Shown here: positions 1 to 6,879 of the stretch, one piece after another | How the letters are laid out: every line of letters starts with the position of its first letter | Numbering within the stretch: the first letter of the stretch is position 1 | Assembly: GCA_050122535.1 (NCBI GenBank) | Contig: JASFIT010000025.1 | Location: forward strand, 1 to 20,853 | From: JASFEQ01 sp050122535 | Lineage (GTDB): Bacteria; Desulfobacterota; DSM-4660; Desulfatiglandales; HGW-15 | DNA length: 20,853 bases | Direction: 5' to 3' | The notes under the pieces: generated by a model | The model's database searches: none | The model's input: the letters and a program-made list of their open reading frames with translations, nothing else | Told to the model about the DNA's origin: nothing | Position numbers and translations under genes: made by a program

Positions 1-471
1 GAACGCCTTCTAGATATGGACGGGCAGAGAGAACTCTCTAAGCGCATTCTGGTGGCCTTCAGTGGGAAGGCTCATGCGTCACTACGCATAAACCGCGCCT
101 GGATCAATGACTTTCTCTCTGGTGTAAAAAGGTCAGGTTGGGTGAAGGTCAATGAGGTGGTCAACGCCCTAGCCCGTGCAATCAAAGCAAAAGAGTGGGA
201 TAAGGCAGCCCGCCTTTTAAAGAAAGAGATGGCTATACGTCGAGATATTACCCCTGATGCATTGATACCCATTGCTGAAGAACTGGTGGATCGGGCAGAG
301 GATGCGGGTTGTGGGGCCAGATTTGCAGGAGCCGGGGGAGGTGGTACGGTCTGGGCCCTTGGTGAAATGGATAGGATCAGAGACCTCAGGAAGATTTGGG
401 AAGGGATCCTAGCCCCTATCAGGGGCGGCAGGATCCTGGAATGTGCAATTGATCCGATGGGGATGAGGTAA
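1..471 (+). CDS. GHMP-family sugar kinase, C-terminal part (5' end outside window)
   Basis: The reading frame is open from base 1 and ends at TAA 469-471, so only the last ~156 codons are present; the ATP-binding N-terminal half lies outside. The visible part is the GHMP kinase C-terminal domain. A helical stretch precedes a glycine-rich loop, CGARFAGAGGGGTVWALG, the conserved C-terminal GHMP motif that packs near the phosphates. Members phosphorylate small sugars or isoprenoid alcohols (galactose, mevalonate, heptose-7-phosphate). The pattern fits a sugar kinase (galactokinase-like or HddA-like), but the substrate cannot be decided from this half. The gene converges on the pilT operon, with only 14 bp between stop codons and no clear terminator. 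A strong inverted repeat lies inside its last codons (404-436). Family call firm, substrate open. Confidence 0.8.
   Translation, partial: ERLLDMDGQRELSKRILVAFSGKAHASLRINRAWINDFLSGVKRSGWVKVNEVVNALARAIKAKEWDKAARLLKKEMAIRRDITPDALIPIAEELVDRAEDAGCGARFAGAGGGGTVWALGEMDRIRDLRKIWEGILAPIRGGRILECAIDPMGMR
404..436 (+). other. Two-step hairpin inside the 3' end of the kinase gene
   Basis: GGATCCT (404-410) pairs with AGGATCC (430-436), and inside it GCCCCT (412-417) pairs with AGGGGC (421-426) around a 3-nt loop ATC. This gives 13 G+C-rich pairs interrupted by a 1-nt/3-nt internal loop. It lies 33 nt before the stop codon and has no U-run after it, so it is not a canonical intrinsic terminator. It could slow 3'-to-5' decay or arise by chance from codon choice. 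Confidence 0.4.
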
Positions 472-485
472 GAGAATAAAAAACG

Positions 486-758
486 TCAGTGCTTCAGCTT
501 CTCATAAACGGGGCCATAATCGCCTGTTTCATAGATGGACCTGAACTCACCTAAGAGGGCATTGGTTGCCTGCTCAACCATAAGGACGTCCCGTTCACAA
601 ACCTGGCTCATGTCCATATTATCGACAGCCTCTTTTAGTTTTTCGAACTGAGACAAGAAATCATCATTCTCGTAAGGATTATTAATGCTCCTATGAACGT
701 CAATGATCGTACCGATACAGATCTCTACTCTCAAACGGTATTTGTGCGAAGCATCCAT
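486..758 (-). CDS. Small conserved-type protein at the end of the pilT operon, function unknown
   Basis: A 90-aa protein, predicted largely helical and rich in acidic residues, with no signal peptide, membrane segment or cysteine pair (a single Cys near residue 15 and another near 54). I do not recognise the family. It is the last gene of the minus-strand run starting at pilT and begins only 11 bp after the stop of the zinc-ribbon/receiver-like gene, so it is almost certainly co-transcribed with it. The position suggests a cytoplasmic partner of that protein or of the pilus motors, but this is context only. The ATG at 756-758 is the natural start for the frame. It converges on the GHMP kinase gene. 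Confidence 0.65.
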   Translation of the reverse strand: MDASHKYRLRVEICIGTIIDVHRSINNPYENDDFLSQFEKLKEAVDNMDMSQVCERDVLMVEQATNALLGEFRSIYETGDYGPVYEKLKH

Positions 759-769
759 TGCTGCCGAAT

Positions 770-1453
770 CTATACCTTTCCCACCTCAAGGAGCGTATCC
801 ATGAAGACCTTATAAAATTTTTCATAGTCAGAAATGGCCCTCTTCAGGATGGCTGACAGCTTGTCCAGCTCTTTTGTGTTAACCACCAGATTGACACTCA
901 AGGCAAAGGCCATCATGTCATCCATGGTCTTGAATCCCTCTCCCATCAGCACAACAAACATCTGGCGACGGACGGCCATGGAAATGTTGTTCAGGTAACT
1001 GAGGATGGGGTTACGTTCTAGAGATTGACCATCAAATCCATCGGCAAGGATGACCAGGTCAAAATGATGAAAACGCATCCTGCCTATGGCATCCCGGATG
1101 TTGGGCGCGGAAATGGCCTTATAGCCCAGTTGTCCCACATCCATCCTCATATTTTCAATATGCTCGGAATTGTTGTCCAAGACCAGGGCCAATTTTGTGC
1201 CCTCCTCGTAGAAAGCAAGGGCCTGATCATCGCTATAATCCCCATAGCCATAGCGATCTTCCCCCGATTCCCCAGCCTTGCTTGATTCTATGAATTTGAG
1301 GTGGAAGCTCCCCGTCTCATTGCGCTTTTTGTTTGCATTTAGGGTCATCTTCTTCTTGCACTTGGGGCAGGCAATCCTCACCGGCTTTTTCTTGGGTATT
1401 TTTTCATCGGGGATATTTAATTTGGCTTTGCAGTGTTCACAAATAGTTTCCAT
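770..1453 (-). CDS. Zinc-ribbon protein with degenerate response-regulator receiver domain
   Basis: A 227-aa protein. Residues 5-32 form an MJ0042-type zinc ribbon: C5xxC8, a 20-residue gap, then C29xxC32. A charged linker follows (about 40-85), then a region with receiver-domain organisation (about 87-205). LALVLDN stands where receivers have the acidic DD pair, and FDLVILAD (131-138) stands where the phospho-acceptor strand should be. In that strand the canonical Asp position holds Ala137 and an Asp comes one residue later, so normal phosphorylation is doubtful. The gene begins 24 bp after the second PilT-like ATPase and lies 11 bp before the small helical gene, in one operon. It may act as a non-phosphorylated protein-interaction module controlling pilus retraction; that role is inference. 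Confidence 0.75.
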   Translation of the reverse strand: METICEHCKAKLNIPDEKIPKKKPVRIACPKCKKKMTLNANKKRNETGSFHLKFIESSKAGESGEDRYGYGDYSDDQALAFYEEGTKLALVLDNNSEHIENMRMDVGQLGYKAISAPNIRDAIGRMRFHHFDLVILADGFDGQSLERNPILSYLNNISMAVRRQMFVVLMGEGFKTMDDMMAFALSVNLVVNTKELDKLSAILKRAISDYEKFYKVFMDTLLEVGKV

Positions 1454-1477
1454 ATGACGCCCTTTTTAGACACCCTC

Positions 1478-2650
1478 CTATTGGCTTATTTTCTTCCCGT
1501 ACTCTCTATCCATAGAAAGATCTTCTATGGTGGTGGTCTTTTCTCCTCTCTCAGACTTTATGGCGTCGATGGCCCTTCCCACCACGGCTTTTCGAGATGC
1601 ATAACTCATGGCCGTCTCATCAGTAATGAAACCCTCTTTGTAAAGTTCAGCAATGCATTGATCAAAAGTCATCATGCCAAAGGCCTGGCCCTGTTCAATC
1701 ATCTCATAAAAAGTCTTGCCTTCAGATTCCCCGTGCAGAATGGTGTCTTTGACCCTCAGATTTGAGCCCAAGATTTCAAAGGCTGCCACACGACCCCCTC
1801 CCACTTGGGGCAAGAGCCTCTGGCAGGCGATCCATTTAAGGGACTCTGCGAGTCGGATTCGGATCTGCTTCTCCTCATCTTTTTCAAACATACCCACGAT
1901 CCTGTTTACAGTCTGCCCTGCATCCGTCGTATGGAGGGTGGTGAGAACCAGGTGGCCGGTTTCAGCAGCAGAAAGACCGATCTCCACCGTCTCCCTGTCC
2001 CTCATCTCACCCACCAGAATCACCTTTGGGGCCTGTCTGAGGGCTGCTCTCAGGCCGGTTGCAAAGCTGTCAAAATCCGCGCCTATCTCACGTTGATTGA
2101 AGGTTGACTTCTTCTGGGAATGAACATATTCCACTGGATCTTCCAGTGTGACCACATGGACCGACTTCATTTCATTGATTTCGTTTAAGACTGCAGCCAG
2201 GGAGGTGGATTTACCGGTGCCTGTGGCCCCTGTGACTAATATTATGCCGTTTCTCTCTTCGGTCATTTTGTGAAAGGCGGGAGGAAGCCTCATCTCATCT
2301 ATCGTAGGAACCCTCGTGGCCAACTGCCTCATGACCGTAGAAAGGTACCCCTTCTGAGAAAAGATATTGACCCTGAAACGCGCCTTACCCGCCAATTGAT
2401 AGGAAAGGTCACAGGACCCGTCGGTAAGAAGCATTTTTGTCAACCGACGATCTCCGTTAATCAGGTTGAGGGCCAAAATCTCTGCCTGGAACGGGGTCAA
2501 TTGGTCTATGGGGGGATTCAGTGTAACGGGTTTCAGTTCACCGGAGGACTCCACCTGAAAGGGTTTGTCCACCGTCATATTGAGGTCCGAAACATTGTCG
2601 TGAGACTCTAGCATCGATGTAAAGATATGGTCTATTTGTTGTTGCCTCAT
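1478..2650 (-). CDS. Type IV pilus retraction ATPase, PilT/PilU-like paralogue
   Basis: A 390-aa hexameric secretion-type ATPase of the PilT family. An N-terminal PAS-like region (SDLNMTVDKP, residues 21-30) precedes the RecA-like core. The core has Walker A GATGTGKST (141-149), Asp box TLEDPVEYVH (168-177), Walker B ILVGEMRD with catalytic Glu215, and His box TGHLVLTTLHTTDA (231-244). The AIRNLIRE motif that marks true PilT is absent from the C-terminal domain; the matching region reads SNLRVKDTILHGESEGKTF. That makes it PilU-like, a class that usually helps PilT pull under load. It starts 54 bp after pilT and is followed 24 bp later by the zinc-ribbon gene. The C-terminus carries about 30 extra charged residues. 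Acts at the cytoplasmic face of the pilus machine. Family certain; PilU assignment is by sequence class. Confidence 0.9.
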   Translation of the reverse strand: MRQQQIDHIFTSMLESHDNVSDLNMTVDKPFQVESSGELKPVTLNPPIDQLTPFQAEILALNLINGDRRLTKMLLTDGSCDLSYQLAGKARFRVNIFSQKGYLSTVMRQLATRVPTIDEMRLPPAFHKMTEERNGIILVTGATGTGKSTSLAAVLNEINEMKSVHVVTLEDPVEYVHSQKKSTFNQREIGADFDSFATGLRAALRQAPKVILVGEMRDRETVEIGLSAAETGHLVLTTLHTTDAGQTVNRIVGMFEKDEEKQIRIRLAESLKWIACQRLLPQVGGGRVAAFEILGSNLRVKDTILHGESEGKTFYEMIEQGQAFGMMTFDQCIAELYKEGFITDETAMSYASRKAVVGRAIDAIKSERGEKTTTIEDLSMDREYGKKISQ

Positions 2651-2704
2651 GCTTTACTCACCCCTTCAAAAGGTCTTCTTTTTGTCCCTTGAGGATCCTT
2701 TTGC

Positions 2705-3787
2705 CTACACCTCTGTAAAATCGGCCGGCGGTTTTTTCAAAAAGGGTAGAAATTTCTGCTTGTCATTGGACTTTGTGTAGGCATCCTCGGGGCTGATTAT
2801 CTTTCTTTCGAGCAGGGCCATGATGGCGTCATCCAGGGTCTGCATGCCATATTTATGCCCTGTCTGTATCATGGATGGTATCTGGAAGGTCTTCCCTTCC
2901 CTGATGAGATTTCGAATCGCCGGTGTGGCGATCATTACCTCCACGGCAGCCACCCGTCCTGGGTTGTCGCGCCTCTTGAATAGAGTCTGTGCTATTACGG
3001 CCCGAATGCCGTCTGCAAGTGTGCTCCTCACCTGGTTCTGTTGGGCCATGGGAAAGACCTCGATAACGCGATCCACGGTCTTTGCGGCGCTTGTGGTATG
3101 GAGGGTGGCGAAGACAAGGTGGCCGGTAGCAGAGGCTTCAATGGCCAGGGAAATGGTTTCCAGATCGCGCATCTCACCCACCAAAATAATATCAGGATCC
3201 TCCCGGAGAGCACCCCTGAGAGCTGCGGCAAAGGATCGCGTATGCATCCCAATCTCTCTGTGATTAATAACGGCCTTTTGACTCTCATGAACGAACTCAA
3301 TCGGATCCTCAATCGTCAGTATGTGTTCCTTACGGTCCTTGTTTGCTTCGTGAATAATGGCTGCGAGCGTTGTAGATTTTCCACTCCCTGTCGGGCCCGT
3401 AACCAGGACCAAACCCCTGGGTAAGGTGGCGAGCCTGGGAATGACAGGGGGAAGCCCCAAATCCTCACAGGTCATAATCTGTGAGGGTATCTCCCTGAAA
3501 ACGGCGCCAATGCCATATTTTTGCTGGAAGAAATTGGCACGGTATCGGGCGAGCCCCGGGATCTCGTAAGCAAAGTCCACATCCCCTGTCTCTTCGAATT
3601 CTTTCACTTTATGTTCAGGGGCTATTTCATAGAGCATTGATTTAAGCCCATCGTTCTCCAAGGTCTTGAATTTGACCCTTTCCAGTTCTCCACCGACCCG
3701 CAGTACAGGCTGCTGACCAGATATCAAGTGGAGGTCAGAAGCTCCCTGGTCATGCATGAGTTTGAAAAAGGCATCAATCTGGGCCAT
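2705..3787 (-). CDS. pilT: Type IV pilus twitching motility ATPase PilT
   Basis: A 360-aa protein of standard PilT length. It drives pilus disassembly and retraction from the inner-membrane platform. Visible elements: N-terminal GASDLHL (15-21) and RVGGEL; Walker A GPTGSGKST (131-139); Asp box TIEDPIEFVH (158-167); Walker B ILVGEMRD with Glu205; His box TGHLVFATLHTTSA (221-234); and the PilT-specific AIRNLIRE (290-297), required for retraction in characterised PilT proteins. The start is supported by a strong Shine-Dalgarno AGGAGGA on the minus strand (3792-3798), 4 nt from the ATG, and by a sigma70-like promoter just upstream (3817-3844). First gene of a four-gene operon. No pilin or platform genes are in this window, so the rest of the apparatus is elsewhere. 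Confidence 0.95.
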   Translation of the reverse strand: MAQIDAFFKLMHDQGASDLHLISGQQPVLRVGGELERVKFKTLENDGLKSMLYEIAPEHKVKEFEETGDVDFAYEIPGLARYRANFFQQKYGIGAVFREIPSQIMTCEDLGLPPVIPRLATLPRGLVLVTGPTGSGKSTTLAAIIHEANKDRKEHILTIEDPIEFVHESQKAVINHREIGMHTRSFAAALRGALREDPDIILVGEMRDLETISLAIEASATGHLVFATLHTTSAAKTVDRVIEVFPMAQQNQVRSTLADGIRAVIAQTLFKRRDNPGRVAAVEVMIATPAIRNLIREGKTFQIPSMIQTGHKYGMQTLDDAIMALLERKIISPEDAYTKSNDKQKFLPFLKKPPADFTEV

Positions 3788-3816
3788 ACGGTCCTCCTGA
3801 AAAATAACGTCTATCT

Positions 3817-3844
3817 ATTATACCCGAAAATGCGTTAGATTCAA
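3817..3844 (-). promoter_or_regulatory. Sigma70-like promoter for the pilT operon
   Basis: Read on the minus strand: -35 TTGAAT (3839-3844), a 16-bp spacer, and a perfect -10 TATAAT (3817-3822). Transcription would start near 3810, giving a leader of about 23 nt that holds the strong AGGAGGA site of pilT. Confidence 0.6.
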
Positions 3845-3984
3845 CCCCTTATACAAGCATCAAAGTGGAACCTGGCCTCAACGGGTCTCAAAACCGCATG
3901 CGCTATACCTTATGGAAACATGACAGAATGCCCCATTTTACAGGGCTCAGGGCGAATGGCATCCTATTTCGGGGAAGGAGTCTT

Positions 3985-4593
3985 TCAGATCTTTTTGGAC
4001 ATGATCAGCGCGTTTTGGCCTGCTGGGTAAAAGCTTTCGTTGATGCCCCAAGAAACATATTTATTCTTGGCAAAGAGATTTTGCGCCGCGAGATTCTCTT
4101 CGGCCGTGTGCAGAAACAGCTCTGTTATATTCATCTGAGCGGCCTTTTTCTCCACCTCTTTGAGCAGCGTTTCACCGATCCCCATGCGCTGCTTTTCGGG
4201 CGTCACTGCAATGGCCAACAGTTCGGAGACCTGCTGAGGATTGGCTTCTTGGGATAAATGGCTGATCATGGCAAAACCGGCAGGTTTTCTGTTCATGAGG
4301 GCTACGAGGGTCAGCGTCATTCCCGATTCAAGCCAGCCCCTGATGACCTTTTCATAGGGACCATAGAGACGGAAAACGCTTCCACTCAACTGAACAATGA
4401 AACGGGAATCAGAGGGCCTGGCTGGGCGAATTTTTACTGGCCTCTTTTCCTCTCCCGATTCCCTAAAGGTAGGCCCATGCGCAAAAGCCGTGGCACCCTG
4501 CCCATGAGAAAACGGGGGGCTTTTCCTCCCACGTTTCAGGCGATTCATTCTTTTGATTTCGCCATACTTACCGAATCGACCCCGATTTCCCAT
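3985..4593 (-). CDS. GNAT-family N-acetyltransferase
   Basis: A 202-aa reading frame whose GNAT fold begins near residue 53 (VKIRPARPSD). The acetyl-CoA loop is visible as EKQRMGIG (133-140), the Q/R-x-x-G-x-G motif, followed by helix ETLLKEVEKKA. A late N-x-x-A-x-x-L-F pattern (NLAAQNLF, 167-174) is typical of RimI-like N-terminal or small-molecule acetyltransferases. Substrate unknown. The first ~50 residues are basic, low in complexity and outside the domain; the start is uncertain. Met16 (4548) is an alternative, and neither start has a good ribosome site. It follows the deacetylase-family gene by 106 bp on the same strand, so the two may be co-transcribed and could act on related acetylated substrates, which is only inference. 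pilT begins 197 bp further on. Confidence 0.8.
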   Translation of the reverse strand: MGNRGRFGKYGEIKRMNRLKRGRKSPPFSHGQGATAFAHGPTFRESGEEKRPVKIRPARPSDSRFIVQLSGSVFRLYGPYEKVIRGWLESGMTLTLVALMNRKPAGFAMISHLSQEANPQQVSELLAIAVTPEKQRMGIGETLLKEVEKKAAQMNITELFLHTAEENLAAQNLFAKNKYVSWGINESFYPAGQNALIMSKKI

Positions 4594-4699
4594 AATACAT
4601 GTACCACCATTTTTGCAGTTTTTGGGTATTGTTGAAGACGGACCGACCGTTTGCCTCTCTGGGGTTTCTTGGCCAAGGGATTTGCAAGATTGGCGGGAA

Positions 4700-5746
4700 C
4701 TAGAGGCGGTTCCAGTATCGACGCTGAACGTCTATAACCTGCTTCGTCACATGGTCGAGAGCGCGCTGGTCTGCCTTGTTGAGGAGTTCTTTTGTGCTGG
4801 TCTCGGATAATCCGACCAATTCCTTTAGCACTGCCTTTACCGAATCTCTCAGGCCTTGAGGGTTGTATCCCCCTTCCAGGGTAATGACCACCTTTCCTCC
4901 ACAGCATTCGTTGGCCATTTGCATGATGGATCGGGTTAGTCCAGCAAAACCCTCTGGTGTCACATTCATGCCCCCCAGGGGATCTTCCATATAGATATCA
5001 AACCCAGCCGATACAAGGATCATCTCAGGATTGAATTGAAGGGTAACTGGCCTCAATATCTTTTCAAATATCCCCACATACTCGCCGTCTCCATATCCCA
5101 TGGAAAGGGGCACGTTGAGAGTGAACCCCGCCCCTTTCCCCTTTCCCGCCTCGGTCAGGGATCCAGTTCCGGGGTAGTAGGGATACTGATGGGTCGAAAA
5201 ATAGAGGATGGAGGCGTCCTCCTCAAAGGAGTGCTGTGTTCCGTTGCCATGATGCAGATCCCAATCTACCACAAGAAGTCTATTTAGCTTGAGCTGCTCT
5301 TGCGCATACCTGGCACCCACGGCCACATTATTGAACAGACAAAAACCCATGGCCTGGGCCCTTTCAGCATGGTGACCGGGAGGCCTCACCAGGGCAAAGG
5401 CGTTATCCAGTTCACCGGCATGGACCATGGATATGGCTTCACACAATCCTCCGGCGGCAAGCAGGGCCGCCTCGTAGGAACCCGGAGAGGTCTGGGTATC
5501 GGGATCCAGATAGGTGTATTCCTTGCCCTCTGTAGCCGCCAACCGCTCCACATACTCAGGAGAATGAATCCAGAGAAGTTCTTCCCTTTCGGCCCGCCGG
5601 ACCGGCACATCTTTGTAATTCCCCCTCATGTCAGCATCTTCCAGCATGGCGTAGATCACCTCAAGACGACGAGGGCTTTCTGGGTGGTAGGACCCCATCT
5701 GGTGGTTCATATATCTTTCGTCTTGTACAATCCCTGTCTTTGCCAT
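4700..5746 (-). CDS. Histone-deacetylase-family zinc amidohydrolase
   Basis: A 348-aa protein of the HDAC/acetoin-utilisation (AcuC)/acetylpolyamine amidohydrolase superfamily. The active-site signature is complete: RPPGHHA (121-127) with the His pair 125-126, DWDLHHGNG (161-169) giving zinc ligands Asp163 and His165, SAGFD (246-250) giving the third ligand Asp250, and EGGYN (291-295) with the transition-state Tyr294. It should hydrolyse an acetylated (acyl-)amine: protein lysine, polyamine or a metabolite. Bacterial members of this length are mostly of the class II/IV type. The start has AGGAG about 7 nt upstream on the minus strand. A GNAT acetyltransferase follows 106 bp downstream. No signal peptide, so cytoplasmic. 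Family and catalytic competence firm; substrate unknown. Confidence 0.92.
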   Translation of the reverse strand: MAKTGIVQDERYMNHQMGSYHPESPRRLEVIYAMLEDADMRGNYKDVPVRRAEREELLWIHSPEYVERLAATEGKEYTYLDPDTQTSPGSYEAALLAAGGLCEAISMVHAGELDNAFALVRPPGHHAERAQAMGFCLFNNVAVGARYAQEQLKLNRLLVVDWDLHHGNGTQHSFEEDASILYFSTHQYPYYPGTGSLTEAGKGKGAGFTLNVPLSMGYGDGEYVGIFEKILRPVTLQFNPEMILVSAGFDIYMEDPLGGMNVTPEGFAGLTRSIMQMANECCGGKVVITLEGGYNPQGLRDSVKAVLKELVGLSETSTKELLNKADQRALDHVTKQVIDVQRRYWNRL

Positions 5747-5898
5747 TTTTTTCTCCTGGGTTTGAATTTCTCTATCAGGGGCACATGATTGCGAGCGCTC
5801 CTATCGAATAGCCAATCAGGGCGAACCCTTTTAAGGGCTATTGCCTACATACCATAATTTCGTCGGAGATCAAAGTGAAGCCCCTTTCCACTTAATCC

Positions 5899-5927
5899 TT
5901 GATATGGGATCGTTTCAGGTCTAGATT
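5899..5927 (+). promoter_or_regulatory. Possible sigma70 promoter before the zinc-ribbon gene
   Basis: TTGATA (5899-5904), 17-bp spacer, TAGATT (5922-5927), 42 bp before the ATG at 5970. The -35 is good and the -10 moderate. It lies in the 223-bp divergent gap 5747-5969, in which I see no other clear element. Confidence 0.35.
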
Positions 5928-5969
5928 GGATATGTAACACTAATCCGTGCCGCACTTAGAGAAAACCCC

Positions 5970-6287
5970 ATGTTCTTCTTCATTGCCGGTGTTCAACCCA
6001 AAACTGTGACTCTAGAAGGTCATCCCAGGAGATGTCCTGCCTGTGGCCTTGACCAGGCCCTGACCAAGCGGATGGATCATTACCTCTCCATATTTTTCCT
6101 GCCCCTTGTTCGAGTAAAAAAGGGCAACCCATTTCTGCAATGCCAGAGTTGTGGCAGTCTGTCCCATGAATCGGGTGAGGTGTGGCATAGGTATGAGCAA
6201 GGGCGGAAGGGCCCGAGCTGTCCCTATTGTGGTAAAGGGCTGGAGCCTGGGTTCCGTTTCTGCCCTTTCTGCGGAAAATCCATCTAA
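5970..6287 (+). CDS. Double zinc-ribbon protein
   Basis: A 105-aa cytoplasmic-looking protein with four CxxC pairs: 22-25, 58-61, 84-87 and 98-101. The first two pairs bracket a 32-residue hydrophobic/basic segment (YLSIFFLPLVRVKKGN) and resemble the zinc-ribbon family that starts FFF-x-AGVQP. The last two form a compact C-terminal ribbon (CPYCGKGLEP then FCPFCGKSI). Such proteins usually bind protein or nucleic acid partners; function unknown. The hydrophobic stretch at about 39-48 is too short and too charged at its edge for a confident membrane helix. The ribosome site before the ATG is weak. Monocistronic by context: divergent from the deacetylase gene and followed by the repeat element at 6369. 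Confidence 0.75.
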   Translation: MFFFIAGVQPKTVTLEGHPRRCPACGLDQALTKRMDHYLSIFFLPLVRVKKGNPFLQCQSCGSLSHESGEVWHRYEQGRKGPSCPYCGKGLEPGFRFCPFCGKSI

Positions 6288-6368
6288 TCTCTGTGAAGAG
6301 TGGAACGCCCCCGACGAAGATCTCAACTTCTCGTTCAACTTTGAAACTCTATCCTCCCCCTCAGAAGA

Positions 6369-6610
6369 CTGTGTGGCAATTCAACAATACTGTCATTCCG
6401 GGCGAGCAGAACGATATTGGGCGAGACCCGGAATCCAGGAACCCAGCGGAAAATCAAATCATTCTGGATCCCGGCTCGCCCTGTTGAATCTCGCCTCTGG
6501 CGAGTGCGCAAAGCGCAATTCAACGGGGCGAGCATCCCGCTTCCGTCTTCGCTGAAGCTTCGCCGGACAGGCCGCGGGATTTGGCCGGGATGACAAATTG
6601 CGACACACTC
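6369..6610 (+). repeat. Palindromic MITE-like repeat, copy 1
   Basis: About 242 bp, made of nested inverted repeats, with imperfect terminal inverted repeats (GTGTGGCAATT at the left; the reverse of AATTGCGACACAC at the right), each followed inward by TGTCATYCCGG-type sequence. Internal stems include ATTCCGGG/CCCGGAAT, ATCCAG/CTGGAT, and ATCCCGC (6534-6540) with GCGGGAT (6574-6580). The core 6474-6533 is an exact reverse complement of 11738-11797. The core's outer stem (CTCGCC-type with GTTGAAT/ATTCAAC) encloses two hairpins, CTCGCC-TCT-GGCGAG and TGCGC-AAA-GCGCA. No open frame in it resembles a protein, so it is non-autonomous. It also accounts for most of the gap between 6287 and 6880. Confidence 0.85.
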
Positions 6611-6661
6611 TCTCAAGGGACGGGTATTTAAGTGGATGCAATTTATTGCGATCCTTCTCTC

Positions 6662-6690
6662 TTGACCCGGGTGCGTATTTTTTCTAATGT
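6662..6690 (+). promoter_or_regulatory. Weak candidate promoter upstream of mdh
   Basis: TTGACC (6662-6667), 17-bp spacer, TAATGT (6685-6690). The -35 is good and the -10 poor. It lies in the non-coding stretch 6611-6879 between the repeat and mdh. The rest of that stretch holds an in-frame upstream extension of mdh (from 6727) that looks untranslated, and nothing else I can identify. Confidence 0.25.
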
Positions 6691-6879
6691 ACTTAATCGA
6701 CCATCCTACCATGAGTTGGTCGCCAATTGGTAATAACGGAGGTCGGGCTCCAATTACACCTCGCGTTTCTGGTAGGTTTACCCCTGCCTCTGCTCAGTGG
6801 AAGGGTTTCAGTATGGGTCGTAAAGCGTTCGAGGCTAGAGCGCACAAGGTTTAACATTAATCGAGAAAGGAGCAGCATC

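Noticed and set aside
3028..3424. Long frames antisense or out of frame within pilT
   Set aside because: They are shadows of a confidently identified gene with family motifs in the other frame.
5747..5969. Riboswitch or terminator in the divergent gap
   Set aside because: Only a trivial CCCTT/AAGGG stem with a 2-nt loop was found, with no aptamer-like conserved structure.
6151..6712. Several open frames on both strands across the first repeat
   Set aside because: They run through palindromic repeat sequence, lack domains, and equivalent frames appear in the second copy; they are by-products of a stop-poor repeat.
6727..6879. In-frame N-terminal extension of malate dehydrogenase
   Set aside because: The Rossmann motif starts right after ATG 6880, which has AGGAG at proper spacing; the extension has no family likeness.
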